Shown here: positions 41,119 to 49,435 of the stretch, one piece after another
Numbering within the stretch: position 1 is the first letter of the stretch
How the letters are laid out: every line of letters starts with the position of its first letter
NCBI RefSeq assembly: GCF_020567525.1
Contig: NZ_JAJCVI010000002.1
Coordinates: 248,001 to 312,000, forward strand
Direction: 5' to 3'
Length of the DNA: 64,000 bases
DNA from: Halorubellus salinus
Lineage (GTDB): Archaea; Halobacteriota; Halobacteria; Halobacteriales; Natrialbaceae
The notes under the pieces: generated by a model
What the model was told of the DNA's origin: nothing
The model's database searches: none
Seen by the model: only the letters and a program-made list of their open reading frames with translations
Position numbers and translations under genes: made by a program

Positions 41119-41126
41119 TTATAAAT
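41119..41126 (+). promoter_or_regulatory. strong TATA-like box with no gene at leaderless distance
   Basis: TTATAAAT predicts transcription from about 41148. The next confident gene starts at 41272, which has its own box (TTAAGA near 41243). Either the gene has a second promoter with a 120-base leader or a short noncoding RNA is made; a GTG at 41150 opens only a Ser/Cys/Arg-rich frame that looks unlikely. GTGGC-TCGC-GCCAC within this region can form a small stem. Confidence 0.5.
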
Positions 41127-41271
41127 CAACGTCCGAGTGGTGTCGTATCGTGTCTCGTTACTGGCCAGGAACTCGTGGCTCGCGCCACCAGGCGACCATC
41201 CACCACGAAGTTACAGAAATACTATGTTTGTCTTGCGTACCATTAAGAGACTCCGCCCGCGCGTACTGTGT

Positions 41272-41655
41272 ATGCCAACGAACCGGGTTGAGGAACTCGA
41301 GGCCACCGTGGCCGAGCTCGAGTCCACCGTCCGCGGCCTCACCGAGGAACTCGTAGAGACCAAAGAGCGCGTGCGCATCCTCGAAGCCGAACTCGACGCC
41401 GACCCCCAGACCGTCGTCGAGGACGCCGACCCGAACGTCGACCTCGGCGCCGACGAGAGCCCCGCGCAGACCACCGCCCGCGGGGACATCCCCGAGAGCG
41501 AAGCGACCGACACCGAGATCGTCACGCCCGAAGCCGGCCAGGAGGACGTCGCCGAAGCGACGAAGGAAGCAGTCGAAGGAGACAAGCCCACCGAGGGCGA
41601 AGCGGGCGACGATTCGGACGATTCCGACGTCGGCGACGACATCATCGTCGCCTGA
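41272..41655 (+). CDS. small coiled-coil protein with acidic tail, first gene of the smc-scpA operon (DUF7518-like)
   Basis: 127-residue protein. Residues 5-42 are a canonical coiled coil (VEELEATVAELESTVRGLTE, then LVETKERVRILEAELD) and residues 45-127 are a disordered tail very rich in Asp, Glu, Thr and Pro ending DDIIVA. It starts 33 bases before smc and must share its transcript; scpA follows with overlap. I see no ScpB gene. A function as an accessory or regulator of the SMC-ScpA complex is inferred from this fixed position. ATG 41272 is chosen: TTAAGA lies about 30 bases upstream and the coiled coil begins at once. Confidence 0.78.
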   Translation: MPTNRVEELEATVAELESTVRGLTEELVETKERVRILEAELDADPQTVVEDADPNVDLGADESPAQTTARGDIPESEATDTEIVTPEAGQEDVAEATKEAVEGDKPTEGEAGDDSDDSDVGDDIIVA

Positions 41656-41688
41656 CGTCGGCGTCCCCGCGGTGGATTCGGACAAACA

Positions 41689-44600
41689 ATGCACATCAAG
41701 GAACTCGTCCTCGAGAACTTCAAGAGCTTCGGGCGGAAGACCCGAATCCCCTTCTACGAGGATTTCACGGTCGTCACCGGCCCGAACGGGAGTGGGAAGT
41801 CGAACATCATCGACGCCGTACTGTTCGCGCTCGGCCTCGCTCGGACGCGAGGGATTCGCGCGGAGAAACTCACGGACCTCATCTACAATCCCGGGCACGC
41901 CGACGGCGACGACGGCGGCGGCCCGAAGGAGGCGATCGTCGAGGTCGTGCTCGCGAACGACGAGGGCCGGCTCTCGCGCTCGCAGGTCGAGAACGCCGCC
42001 GGGACCGACGACGTCGGTGACGTCAGCGAGATATCGGTGAAGCGCCGCGTCAAGCAGACCGAGGACAACTACTACTCGTACTACTACCTCAACGGGCGTT
42101 CGGTGAACCTCTCGGACATCCAGAACCTCCTCGCGCAAGCCGGCGTCGCGCCGGAGGGCTACAACGTCGTCATGCAGGGCGACGTCACGGAGATCATCAA
42201 CATGACGCCGTACGCGCGCCGCCAGATTATCGACGAGATCGCGGGCGTCGCGGAGTTCGACGCGAAGAAGGAGGACGCGTTAGAGGAACTGGAGACGGTC
42301 AAGGAGCGCATCGAGGAGGCGGAGATCCGTATCGACGACAAGCACGACCGCCTCGACCAGCTCGCGGACGAACGCCGCGAGGCGCTCCGGTATCGACGAC
42401 TCCGCCGCGAGAAGGAGGAGTACGAGGGCTACCTGAAGGCCGCGGAGTTAGAGGACAAGCGCGAGGCGCTCGAGTCGGTCGTCGACCGCATCGAACGGAA
42501 ACAGGACGAACTCGAGGACCTGGAGCGCGAGCTCGACGAGCGCCAGGGGAAGGTGATGCGTCTCGAGGACGACCTCGAGGAGCTGAACCGCGAAATCGAG
42601 CGGAAGGGCGAGGACGAGCAACTCCAGATCAAGAGCGACATCAACGCCATCCAGAACGACATCGAGCTCTTGGAGGAGAAGGTCGCGTCGAGCGAGGACG
42701 CCATCGAGTCCGCGGAGGCGGACCGCCGGCAGGCGTTCGTGCAGGTGGACAAGAAGCAAGAGGAGATCGAGGACCTGGAGGGCGACATCAAGGAGTGCAA
42801 GGTCGAGAAGTCCTCGTTGATGGCGGACGTCCAGGACAAGCGCGCGGAGCTCGCGGACCTGCAGGCGGAGATCGACGCGATAGACACGGAGTACGACGAG
42901 CTCAAGGGCGACCTCCAGGAGCGAAAACAGGCGCTCGAGGAGGCGCGCGACGAGAAGAACGAACTGCAGCGCGAGCAGGACCGGCTCCTGGACGAGGCGC
43001 GGCGTCGGTCGAACGAGATCGGCGAGGTCGAGGACGACGTCGCGGCTGCGGAGGCGGAGATCCCGGAGCTGGAGGCCGAGCGCGAGGACCTCCAGGACGA
43101 ACTGGAGAAGGCGCGCAAGAACGCGCTCTCCATCGAGGGCGTCGTCGACGACCTCAAGCGCGAGAAACAGGAGACCCAGAGCGACCTGGACGACGTGGAG
43201 GACGAGCTCCAGCGCAAGCAACAGGAGTACGCGGAGCTGGAGGCGAACGCCGAGGCGTCGGGCGATTCGTCGTACGGGCGGTCGGTGACGACCATCCTGA
43301 ACTCGGGCATCGACGGCGTGCACGGGACGGTCGCGCAGCTCGGGAGCGTCGGCGGCGAGTACGCGCAGGCGTGTGAGACCGCGGCGGGTGGCCGGATGGC
43401 GAACGTGGTCGTGGACGACGACGTCGTCGGCCAGCAGTGCATCGAGCACCTGAAGTCGCGGAACGCCGGGCGTGCGACGTTCCTCCCGATGACGAAGATG
43501 CACAATCGGTCGCTGTCGAGTCCGCCGGACGTGCCGGGCGTCGTCGACTTCGCGTACAACCTGCTGGACTTCGATTCGACGTACGCGGACGTGTTCAGTT
43601 ACGTCGTCGGCGACACGCTCGTCGTCGAGGACCTGGAGACGGCGCGGGACCTCCAGGGCGACTATCGGCTCGTGACGCTCGACGGCGACCTCGTCGAGAA
43701 GTCCGGGGCGATGACGGGCGGGTCGTCGTCGGGGTCGCGGTACTCGTTCGCGAAGTCCGGGCGCGGGGAACTGGAGCGCGTCGCCGAGCAGATAACGGCG
43801 CTCCAGGAGCAACGCGAGGACCTCCGCGAGGAGCTCCGGGACATCGACGAGCGGCTCGACGACGCGCGCGACCGGAAGGCGGACGCGACGGACGCGGTCC
43901 GGGACGTCCAGAGCGACGTGGACGCTGTCGAGGCGGAGATCGAGTCGACGCGAGAGCGCGTCGAGCGCCTCGAGGACCGGAAGGCGGAGCTCGAGAGCGA
44001 GCGCGAGGACGTGGACGCGGAGATGCAGGAGATCGAGGCGCAGGTGAGCGAGAAGCAGGCCGAGATCGCGGACATCGAGGACGACATCGCCGAGCTCGAG
44101 GAGGAGCTCGCGGATTCGCGCGTCCCCGAGTTGACCGCGGAGATGGAGGACGTGGAGGCGGAGATCGACGACATCGAGGGTCGCGTGAACGACATCGACG
44201 GGACGTTGAACGACCTGACGCTCCAGAAGGAGTACGCGGAGGACGCCATCGAGGACCTCCACGACGACATCGAGGACGCCCAGGAGCGCAAGGCCGAGCA
44301 CGAGGACCGCATCGCGGACCTCGAGGGCGACATCGAGGCGAAGGAGGCGACGCTCGAGGAGAAACGCCGGAAGGTCCTGGAGCTCGAGGACGAGCTCGAG
44401 GACCTGAAGGCCGAACGCGAGGAGGTCCGCGAGGCGGCGAAGGCGGCACGGCAGGCGCGGGACGAGCAACAGCAGCAGGTGGATGCGGTCGAGTCGAAGG
44501 TGGCGAACCTGGAGGCCGAGCGCGACGACCTCGAGTGGGAGGTCGAGAGCCTGGAGGCGGAGGTCGGCGAGTACGACCCCGAGGACGTCCCGGAGCACGA

Positions 44601-45264
44601 CGCGGTCGTGGAGATGGTGGAGTGCTTCGAGGCGGACATGACGGCGATGGAGCCCGTGAACCAGCTCGCGATCGACGAGTACGACGAGGTCAAGGAGGCC
44701 CTGGAGGAGCTGCTGTCGGGGAAGGAGACGCTCGTCGAGGAGCGCGATGGCATCCGGGAGCGCATCGAGTCCTACGAGGCCCAGAAGAAGCAGACGTTCA
44801 TGGACTCCTACGAGGCGATAAACGAGCAGTTCACGGACATCTTCGAGCGGTTGTCTGCCGGGACGGGGACGCTGCACCTGGAGGACGAGGCGGACCCGTT
44901 CGAGGGTGGGTTGACGATGAAGGCGCAGCCGGGCGACAAGCCCATCCAGCGACTGGATGCGATGAGCGGCGGGGAGAAGTCCCTGACGGCGCTGGCCTTT
45001 ATCTTCGCGATACAGCGGCACAATCCGGCGCCGTTCTACGCGCTCGACGAGGTGGACGCGTTCCTCGATGCGGCGAACGCGGAGCGCGTCGGGCAGATGG
45101 TGGACGAGCTCGCGGGGAACGCGCAGTTCGTCGTCGTCTCGCACCGGTCGGCGATGCTCGACCGGTCGGAGCGCGCGATCGGCGTGACGATGCAGGACAA
45201 CAACGTGTCCGCGGTCACGGGCATCGACCTGGCGGGCGGCGAGGAGGTGCCGGCGGATGACTGA
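41689..45264 (+). CDS. smc: chromosome segregation protein SMC
   Basis: 1191-residue structural-maintenance-of-chromosomes ATPase. Walker A is VVTGPNGSGKSNIIDAVLFALG near residue 30; two long coiled coils flank the hinge (about 515-640), which contains GIDGVHGTVAQLGSV, TAAGGRMANVVVDDD and the Gly-rich MTGGSSSGSRYS after it; the C-terminal head has the signature DAMSGGEKSLTALAFIFAIQ, Walker B PFYALDEVDAFLDAAN and the D-loop. All catalytic motifs are intact and the length is normal. The protein dimerises through the hinge and organises or segregates chromosomes. Its stop overlaps the scpA start by 8 bases. Confidence 0.96.
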   Translation: MHIKELVLENFKSFGRKTRIPFYEDFTVVTGPNGSGKSNIIDAVLFALGLARTRGIRAEKLTDLIYNPGHADGDDGGGPKEAIVEVVLANDEGRLSRSQVENAAGTDDVGDVSEISVKRRVKQTEDNYYSYYYLNGRSVNLSDIQNLLAQAGVAPEGYNVVMQGDVTEIINMTPYARRQIIDEIAGVAEFDAKKEDALEELETVKERIEEAEIRIDDKHDRLDQLADERREALRYRRLRREKEEYEGYLKAAELEDKREALESVVDRIERKQDELEDLERELDERQGKVMRLEDDLEELNREIERKGEDEQLQIKSDINAIQNDIELLEEKVASSEDAIESAEADRRQAFVQVDKKQEEIEDLEGDIKECKVEKSSLMADVQDKRAELADLQAEIDAIDTEYDELKGDLQERKQALEEARDEKNELQREQDRLLDEARRRSNEIGEVEDDVAAAEAEIPELEAEREDLQDELEKARKNALSIEGVVDDLKREKQETQSDLDDVEDELQRKQQEYAELEANAEASGDSSYGRSVTTILNSGIDGVHGTVAQLGSVGGEYAQACETAAGGRMANVVVDDDVVGQQCIEHLKSRNAGRATFLPMTKMHNRSLSSPPDVPGVVDFAYNLLDFDSTYADVFSYVVGDTLVVEDLETARDLQGDYRLVTLDGDLVEKSGAMTGGSSSGSRYSFAKSGRGELERVAEQITALQEQREDLREELRDIDERLDDARDRKADATDAVRDVQSDVDAVEAEIESTRERVERLEDRKAELESEREDVDAEMQEIEAQVSEKQAEIADIEDDIAELEEELADSRVPELTAEMEDVEAEIDDIEGRVNDIDGTLNDLTLQKEYAEDAIEDLHDDIEDAQERKAEHEDRIADLEGDIEAKEATLEEKRRKVLELEDELEDLKAEREEVREAAKAARQARDEQQQQVDAVESKVANLEAERDDLEWEVESLEAEVGEYDPEDVPEHDAVVEMVECFEADMTAMEPVNQLAIDEYDEVKEALEELLSGKETLVEERDGIRERIESYEAQKKQTFMDSYEAINEQFTDIFERLSAGTGTLHLEDEADPFEGGLTMKAQPGDKPIQRLDAMSGGEKSLTALAFIFAIQRHNPAPFYALDEVDAFLDAANAERVGQMVDELAGNAQFVVVSHRSAMLDRSERAIGVTMQDNNVSAVTGIDLAGGEEVPADD

Positions 45265-46333
45265 GGAGCGCCCGGAGGACGGCGAGGACCTCCAGCCGGA
45301 CGGCGGGAACGACCCGGCGTCGATGCTCGACATCGCGGGCCACGAGGACCGCGAGCGGCCGGGGGACGCGGACGACCCGTTCGGTGCCGACGACGACGAG
45401 GCGGACGCGGCCGGCGCCGAGAGCGACGACCCGTATCCGGACGCGGCGGAAGCGGCCGAGGCGGCGGGCGAGACGATGGACGAGGTCATGCCGGACGAGG
45501 ACGCGATGGCCGACGGCGACGACGACGAGGTCGAGCCCGTGGAGGTCCTGGTGACCCTCGCTGAGAACGGCGAGATCGACCCGTGGGACATCGACGTCGT
45601 CACGGTGACGGACAAGTTCCTCGACGCGCTCGACGACGCGGACCTGCGGACGTCGGGGCGGGCGTTGTTCTACGCGAGCGTCCTGGTGCGGATGAAGGGC
45701 GACGAGCTCCTGCACGGGAGCGACGACGAGGACGAGGAGGAGCTCGCGCCGTGGGAGCAGCCGTTCGCGGACGACCCGGCCGCGGCAGGCGGTGAGGGTG
45801 GCGAGGCTCCGGGTGACTTCGACCCTGTCGCGGCGCTGGAGGACGAGATGGAGCGCCGTCTGGACCGCAAGCAGGCGCGTGGGACGCCGGAGACGCTCGA
45901 CGAGCTCGTGCGCGAGCTCCGCGAGGCCGAGCGCGGGAGTTGGTGGAAGCGCCAGCGCGAGTACGACACGAGCGACTCGCCGAGCGGGTACGGACGCGGC
46001 GAGCAGACGCTGGATTATCGGTCGGCGGACGACTTCCGCGTGGACGACGAGCCGACGGAGGCGGACGTGACGGGGACGACCCACGAGGAGGACATCGAGT
46101 CCGTCATCGAGGACGTCGAGGCGACGCTACGCGAGCACTACGACGCCGGCCGCGACGAGGTGCTGTTCCGCGAGGTCGCGGCGGCGTACGGGTCGCGCGT
46201 GCAGACGTTCCTCGCGGTGCTGTTCATGAGTCACCGCGGGACGGTCCGCCTCCAGCAGGACGAGCTGTTCGGCGACCTCTGGGTGCAGGACCCGAACGCC
46301 GCGACGGTGAGCGAGAGCGCGGCCGCGGACTGA
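45257..46333 (+). CDS. scpA: segregation and condensation protein A (kleisin)
   Basis: 358-residue kleisin that bridges the two SMC heads. About 90 residues of acidic, low-complexity N-terminal extension precede the conserved N-domain (VEVLVTLAENGEIDPWDIDVVTVTDKFLDAL), followed by ALFYASVLVRMKGDELLHG, an acidic linker, and the winged-helix C-domain (EVLFREVAAAYGSRVQTFLAVLFMSHRGTVRLQQDELFGDLWV). Bacterial ScpA is about 250 residues; the extra length lies in the acidic linkers. Overlap with smc indicates coupled synthesis. No scpB lies in the window. Confidence 0.93.
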   Translation: MTEERPEDGEDLQPDGGNDPASMLDIAGHEDRERPGDADDPFGADDDEADAAGAESDDPYPDAAEAAEAAGETMDEVMPDEDAMADGDDDEVEPVEVLVTLAENGEIDPWDIDVVTVTDKFLDALDDADLRTSGRALFYASVLVRMKGDELLHGSDDEDEEELAPWEQPFADDPAAAGGEGGEAPGDFDPVAALEDEMERRLDRKQARGTPETLDELVRELREAERGSWWKRQREYDTSDSPSGYGRGEQTLDYRSADDFRVDDEPTEADVTGTTHEEDIESVIEDVEATLREHYDAGRDEVLFREVAAAYGSRVQTFLAVLFMSHRGTVRLQQDELFGDLWVQDPNAATVSESAAAD

Positions 46334-46354
46334 TCGGCTCTGGCAGCCGTTTCC

Positions 46355-46403
46355 GTGGTTCTCGAGTTTCCACGTGGCTGGGAAAGTCGAAACCCAGAAC
46401 CAC
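46355..46403 (+). terminator. extended interrupted hairpin after scpA
   Basis: GTGGTTCT (46355-46362) pairs with AGAACCAC (46396-46403), and inside it GTTTC (46366-46370) with GAAAC (46389-46393), leaving a loop of 18 bases. It begins 21 bases after the scpA stop and has no T-run. It may end or protect the smc-scpA transcript, or belong to the control region of the next gene. Confidence 0.5.
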
Positions 46404-46456
46404 GCCATGTTAAACCGTGGCATGACTTATGTTCGTGGCCGTCGAAGTTCTTCGGT

Positions 46457-46660
46457 ATGTCCCGAGGCGCAGGCGGGTCGTCGCTCATCGACCGACTCAA
46501 CGACCGCTACGAGGGGACCGACCTCACGTGCCCCGAGTGCGGGTACCACGACGAGGACGGTAGCTGGCGAGCGTCGACGAACGGCCGCCGCATCGACTAC
46601 CGCCACCTCTGTCCGAGCTGCGGGAACAACCGCATCCGGACCGTCACGCTCGGCGAGTGA
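46457..46660 (+). CDS. small zinc-ribbon protein (HVO_0649-like)
   Basis: 67-residue protein with two CxxC knuckles, CPECGYHDEDG and CPSCGNNRIR, forming one zinc ribbon, after a short N-terminal SSLIDRLNDRYEGTDLT segment. I recognise it as one of the haloarchaeal small zinc-finger families. ATG 46457 has CTTATGTT about 28 bases upstream, consistent with leaderless transcription. Likely an RNA- or protein-binding microprotein; function unknown. Confidence 0.75.
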   Translation: MSRGAGGSSLIDRLNDRYEGTDLTCPECGYHDEDGSWRASTNGRRIDYRHLCPSCGNNRIRTVTLGE

Positions 46661-46881
46661 TACGCCGAGCGCCGGTTCCACCACGACTACCAGGGGAGTG
46701 CGTCCGATGCCAACGACCTGTCTCCAGCGGACGCGGGGCCGTGTACGAGACGCGCGACGCCGCCGAAGACGCCGTCGCGTCGGACGAGACCGGCCACACC
46801 CTGACGGCGTACGTACCGTCGAGCGATCCCCGGAGCGGCGTCCCTTCGCGAAGCGTCCGCGCGACTGACGGCGACCGGTAG
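46657..46881 (+). CDS. possible small CxxC protein translationally coupled to the zinc-ribbon gene
   Basis: 74-residue frame starting at GTG 46657, which overlaps the stop of the zinc-ribbon gene (GTGA). It has one knuckle, CVRCQRP, then ETRDAAEDAVASDETGHTLTAYV, which looks like a folded acidic segment, and a basic, Ser-rich end. The overlap and the CxxC motif speak for it; the basic tail and single Cys pair speak against. I regard it as possible only. Confidence 0.35.
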   Translation: MIRRAPVPPRLPGECVRCQRPVSSGRGAVYETRDAAEDAVASDETGHTLTAYVPSSDPRSGVPSRSVRATDGDR

Positions 46882-47071
46882 CGGTCCGACGACGTCGAGT
46901 CCAATCCGTCGCCGGCCGGAAGGGCTCCGTCGGCGAGTGGGAACCATCTCGCCGGTACCCGACGCGTCGTGATCGGGACCAGGTCACGAGGTGCTCGCAA
47001 CTGGACGTGTGCCCGGCAGTAACCGTGTAGTGGCGATTTTTGCGCCCATCAGACCATTGCTATTGTGTACC

Positions 47072-48118
47072 ATGCCTAGCGACTCAGAGCTTCGGTCGAT
47101 GTACGACGACATGGTGACCGCGCGCTACTACGAGGAGCGCCTCCAGGAGGAGTACCTCGAGGGGAAACAACCCGCGTTCGACATCTCCGCCGGACCCATC
47201 CCGGGCGAGCTCCATCTCGCCGCGGGCCACGAGGCCTCCGGCGCGGGCGTCTGCGCGCACCTGCGCGACGACGACACCGTCACCGCACCACACCGACCAC
47301 ACCACATCGCCATCGCGAAGGGCGTGGACCTGAAGCGGATGACCGCCGAGATATTCGGCCGCGAGACCGGGCTCTCGAAGGGGAAAGGCGGCCACATGCA
47401 CCTGTTCGACCCGGACGTGAACTTCGCGTGCAGCGGCATCATCGCCCAGGGGTGTCCGCCAGCGGTCGGCGCCGGCCTCGCCGCGAAGAAGCGCAACACG
47501 GACGCGGTCGCGGTCGCGTTCCTCGGCGAAGGCGCCATCGACCAGGGCGGGTTCCTCGAATCGTTGAACTTCGCGAGCGTCCAGAACCTCCCGGTCGTGT
47601 TCGTCGTCGAGGACAACGACTGGGCGATCAGTATGCCCAAGGAGCGCGTCACGGACGTCCGCGACGGCTCGAAGCGCGCCGACGGGTTCGAGATGCACGG
47701 CGAGCGCGTCGACCACGACGACGCGGTCGACGTCTACGAGGCCGCCGAACGAGCGGTCGGGCGCGCTCGCGACGGGAACGGCCCGACGCTGCTCGAGGTA
47801 CAGGTGCATCGTCGCATGGGGCACTTCATGGGTGACGCCGAGGCGTACCGGCCCGAGGAGGACGTCGAACGCCACAAGGCCCGTGACTCCATCGAGCGCC
47901 TCGCCGAAGACCTGCGGAAACACGGCATCACGGACGACGAACTCGACGAGATACGCGAGTCGGCCGAGAACCGCGTCGACCACGCCATCGACTGGGCGAA
48001 GGAGCAACCGGAGCCAGCGTCGGACGCGGCCTACGAGGACGTGTTCGCGAACCCACCTACTGGTGGCGTCGACGAGGCCTCGTCTACGACCGCCGCGACC
48101 GACGGAGGTGAGGAGTGA
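47072..48118 (+). CDS. thiamine-pyrophosphate-dependent dehydrogenase E1 component, subunit alpha
   Basis: 348-residue E1-alpha subunit of an acetoin/pyruvate-type 2-oxoacid dehydrogenase. Signature regions: GPIPGELHLAAGHEASGAGV, TAPHRPHHIAIAKGVDLKRM, GLSKGKGGHMHLFDPDVNF and HRRMGHFMGDAEAYRPEED. The TPP motif is altered from GDG...NN to GEGAIDQGGF...VEDNDWAIS, so the metal-ligand Asp is Glu and the Asn pair is Asn-Asp. ATG 47072 directly precedes PSDSELRSMYDDM; a TTTTT box lies about 35 bases upstream. The stop is shared with the E1-beta start (TGATG). E1-beta and a free lipoyl domain follow. Confidence 0.88.
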   Translation: MPSDSELRSMYDDMVTARYYEERLQEEYLEGKQPAFDISAGPIPGELHLAAGHEASGAGVCAHLRDDDTVTAPHRPHHIAIAKGVDLKRMTAEIFGRETGLSKGKGGHMHLFDPDVNFACSGIIAQGCPPAVGAGLAAKKRNTDAVAVAFLGEGAIDQGGFLESLNFASVQNLPVVFVVEDNDWAISMPKERVTDVRDGSKRADGFEMHGERVDHDDAVDVYEAAERAVGRARDGNGPTLLEVQVHRRMGHFMGDAEAYRPEEDVERHKARDSIERLAEDLRKHGITDDELDEIRESAENRVDHAIDWAKEQPEPASDAAYEDVFANPPTGGVDEASSTTAATDGGEE

Positions 48119-49140
48119 TGGCCCAGACCCAGGAGGCCGCCGAACGCGAGCTCACGATGAGTCGCGCGATGGTCGAAGCGGTCGCCCAGGAGATGCGCGA
48201 GGACGACGACGTCTTCCTCATGGGCGAGGACGTCGCCGACTACGGCGGTATCTTCAGTTCGGCGACCGACCTCGGCGAGGAGTTCGGGCATGACCGCGTG
48301 ATGGACGTCCCGATCTCGGAGACGAGCTACATCGGCGCGGGCGTCGGCGCCGCACAGGCCGGGATGCGTCCCATCGTCGAGCTGATGTTCGTCGACTTCT
48401 TCGGCGTCGCGATGGACCAGATCTACAACAACATGGCGAAGAACACCTACATGTCCGGCGGGTCGGTGAACGTCCCGATGGTCCTCACGACCGCCGTCGG
48501 TGGGACGTACAACGACGCCGCACAGCACTCCCAGACGCTGTACGGGACCTTCGCGCACCTCCCCGGCATGAAGGTGGTCGTCCCGAGCACCGCGTACGAC
48601 GCGAAGGGCCTGATGCACACCGCCATCCGGGACGACGACCCGGTCGTGTACATGTTCCACAAGCGCCTGATGGGGCTCGGGTGGATGCCGTCGCCGAGCG
48701 GCCCGAAGACCGACGTCCCCGAGGACGCCTACGAGATCCCCTTCGGTGAGGCCGACGTGAAGCGCGAGGGGAGCGACGTGACCGTCGTGACGCTCGGGCT
48801 GCACGTCCACCGTGCGATGGCGGCCGCCGACGCGCTCGCGGACGACGGTATCGACACCGAGGTGCTCGACCTGCGGACGCTCGTCCCGCTCGACACCGAC
48901 GCCGTCCTCGACTCCGTCCGGAAGACGGGACGGCTCGTGGTCGTGGACGAGGACTACCGGTCGTTCGGCGTGACGAGCGAGATTGCGGCGCTCGCCGCCG
49001 AGCACGCGCTCGACGACCTGGAGGCCGTCCAGCGCGTCGCGATCCCGGACGTCCCCATCCCGTACGCGCGGCCGCTCGAGGACGAGGTCATCCCGGGCGT
49101 CGACGACATCGAGGCTGCGGTTCGCGCCGTCCGAGAATGA
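48118..49140 (+). CDS. thiamine-pyrophosphate-dependent dehydrogenase E1 component, subunit beta
   Basis: 340-residue transketolase-like E1-beta subunit. Conserved stretches: ELTMSRAMVEAVAQEMREDDDVFLMGEDVADYGG, VMDVPISETSYIGAGVGAAQAG, RPIVELMFVDF, and the C-terminal TPP domain with KREGSDVTVVTLGLHV and EVLDLRTLVPLDTD. It forms the heterotetrameric E1 with the preceding alpha subunit. ATG 48118 is preferred over the GTG one codon earlier; GGAGG-like sequence precedes both. The stop overlaps the start of the lipoyl-domain gene. Confidence 0.92.
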   Translation: MAQTQEAAERELTMSRAMVEAVAQEMREDDDVFLMGEDVADYGGIFSSATDLGEEFGHDRVMDVPISETSYIGAGVGAAQAGMRPIVELMFVDFFGVAMDQIYNNMAKNTYMSGGSVNVPMVLTTAVGGTYNDAAQHSQTLYGTFAHLPGMKVVVPSTAYDAKGLMHTAIRDDDPVVYMFHKRLMGLGWMPSPSGPKTDVPEDAYEIPFGEADVKREGSDVTVVTLGLHVHRAMAAADALADDGIDTEVLDLRTLVPLDTDAVLDSVRKTGRLVVVDEDYRSFGVTSEIAALAAEHALDDLEAVQRVAIPDVPIPYARPLEDEVIPGVDDIEAAVRAVRE

Positions 49141-49421
49141 GCGGGACGAGCGAACCCGGATCGGCGGACGGGCGCGTCGCGGTCACGCTCGCGTCCGTGT
49201 GGCCCGACGGCGGCGACGACGTCGACGAGGGCGTGGTCGCGAACTGGTTCGCGAAGGAAGGCGCGACCGTCGACGCGGGCGACACGCTCTGCGAGATACA
49301 GATCGAGAAGGTCAGCATCGACGTCCCCGCACCGGTCGCCGGGACCGTCGACGAGGTCGTCCTCGGCGAGAACGACGAGTTCACGCGCGAGGACACCCTC
49401 GCGTACGTCCGACCGGCCTGA
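49137..49421 (+). CDS. stand-alone biotinyl/lipoyl-domain protein
   Basis: 94-residue protein consisting of one lipoyl domain: an acidic N-terminal tail, then GVVANWFAKEGATVDAGDTL, the modified Lys in EIQIEKVSIDVPAP, and GTVDEVVLGENDEFTREDTLAYV. It corresponds to the N-terminal swinging arm of an E2 acyltransferase, without the peripheral-subunit-binding and catalytic domains. ATG overlaps the E1-beta stop (ATGA). E2 catalytic and E3 functions must come from elsewhere, or the arm delivers its acyl or reducing equivalents to a different partner. Confidence 0.88.
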   Translation: MSGTSEPGSADGRVAVTLASVWPDGGDDVDEGVVANWFAKEGATVDAGDTLCEIQIEKVSIDVPAPVAGTVDEVVLGENDEFTREDTLAYVRPA

Positions 49422-49435
49422 CGACCGCGTCGTCG

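Noticed and set aside
41150-41356. Leaderless GTG frame of 68 codons after the TTATAAAT box
   Set aside because: Spacing is right, but the translation is Ser/Cys/Arg-rich and overlaps the coiled-coil gene in another frame; a noncoding transcript is more likely.
42448-45615. A very long open frame (over 1000 codons) antisense to smc
   Set aside because: Its translation is rich in Arg, Leu and Val with no acidic bias and no domains. It is the mirror of the GAG/GAC-rich smc codons in a GC-rich genome.
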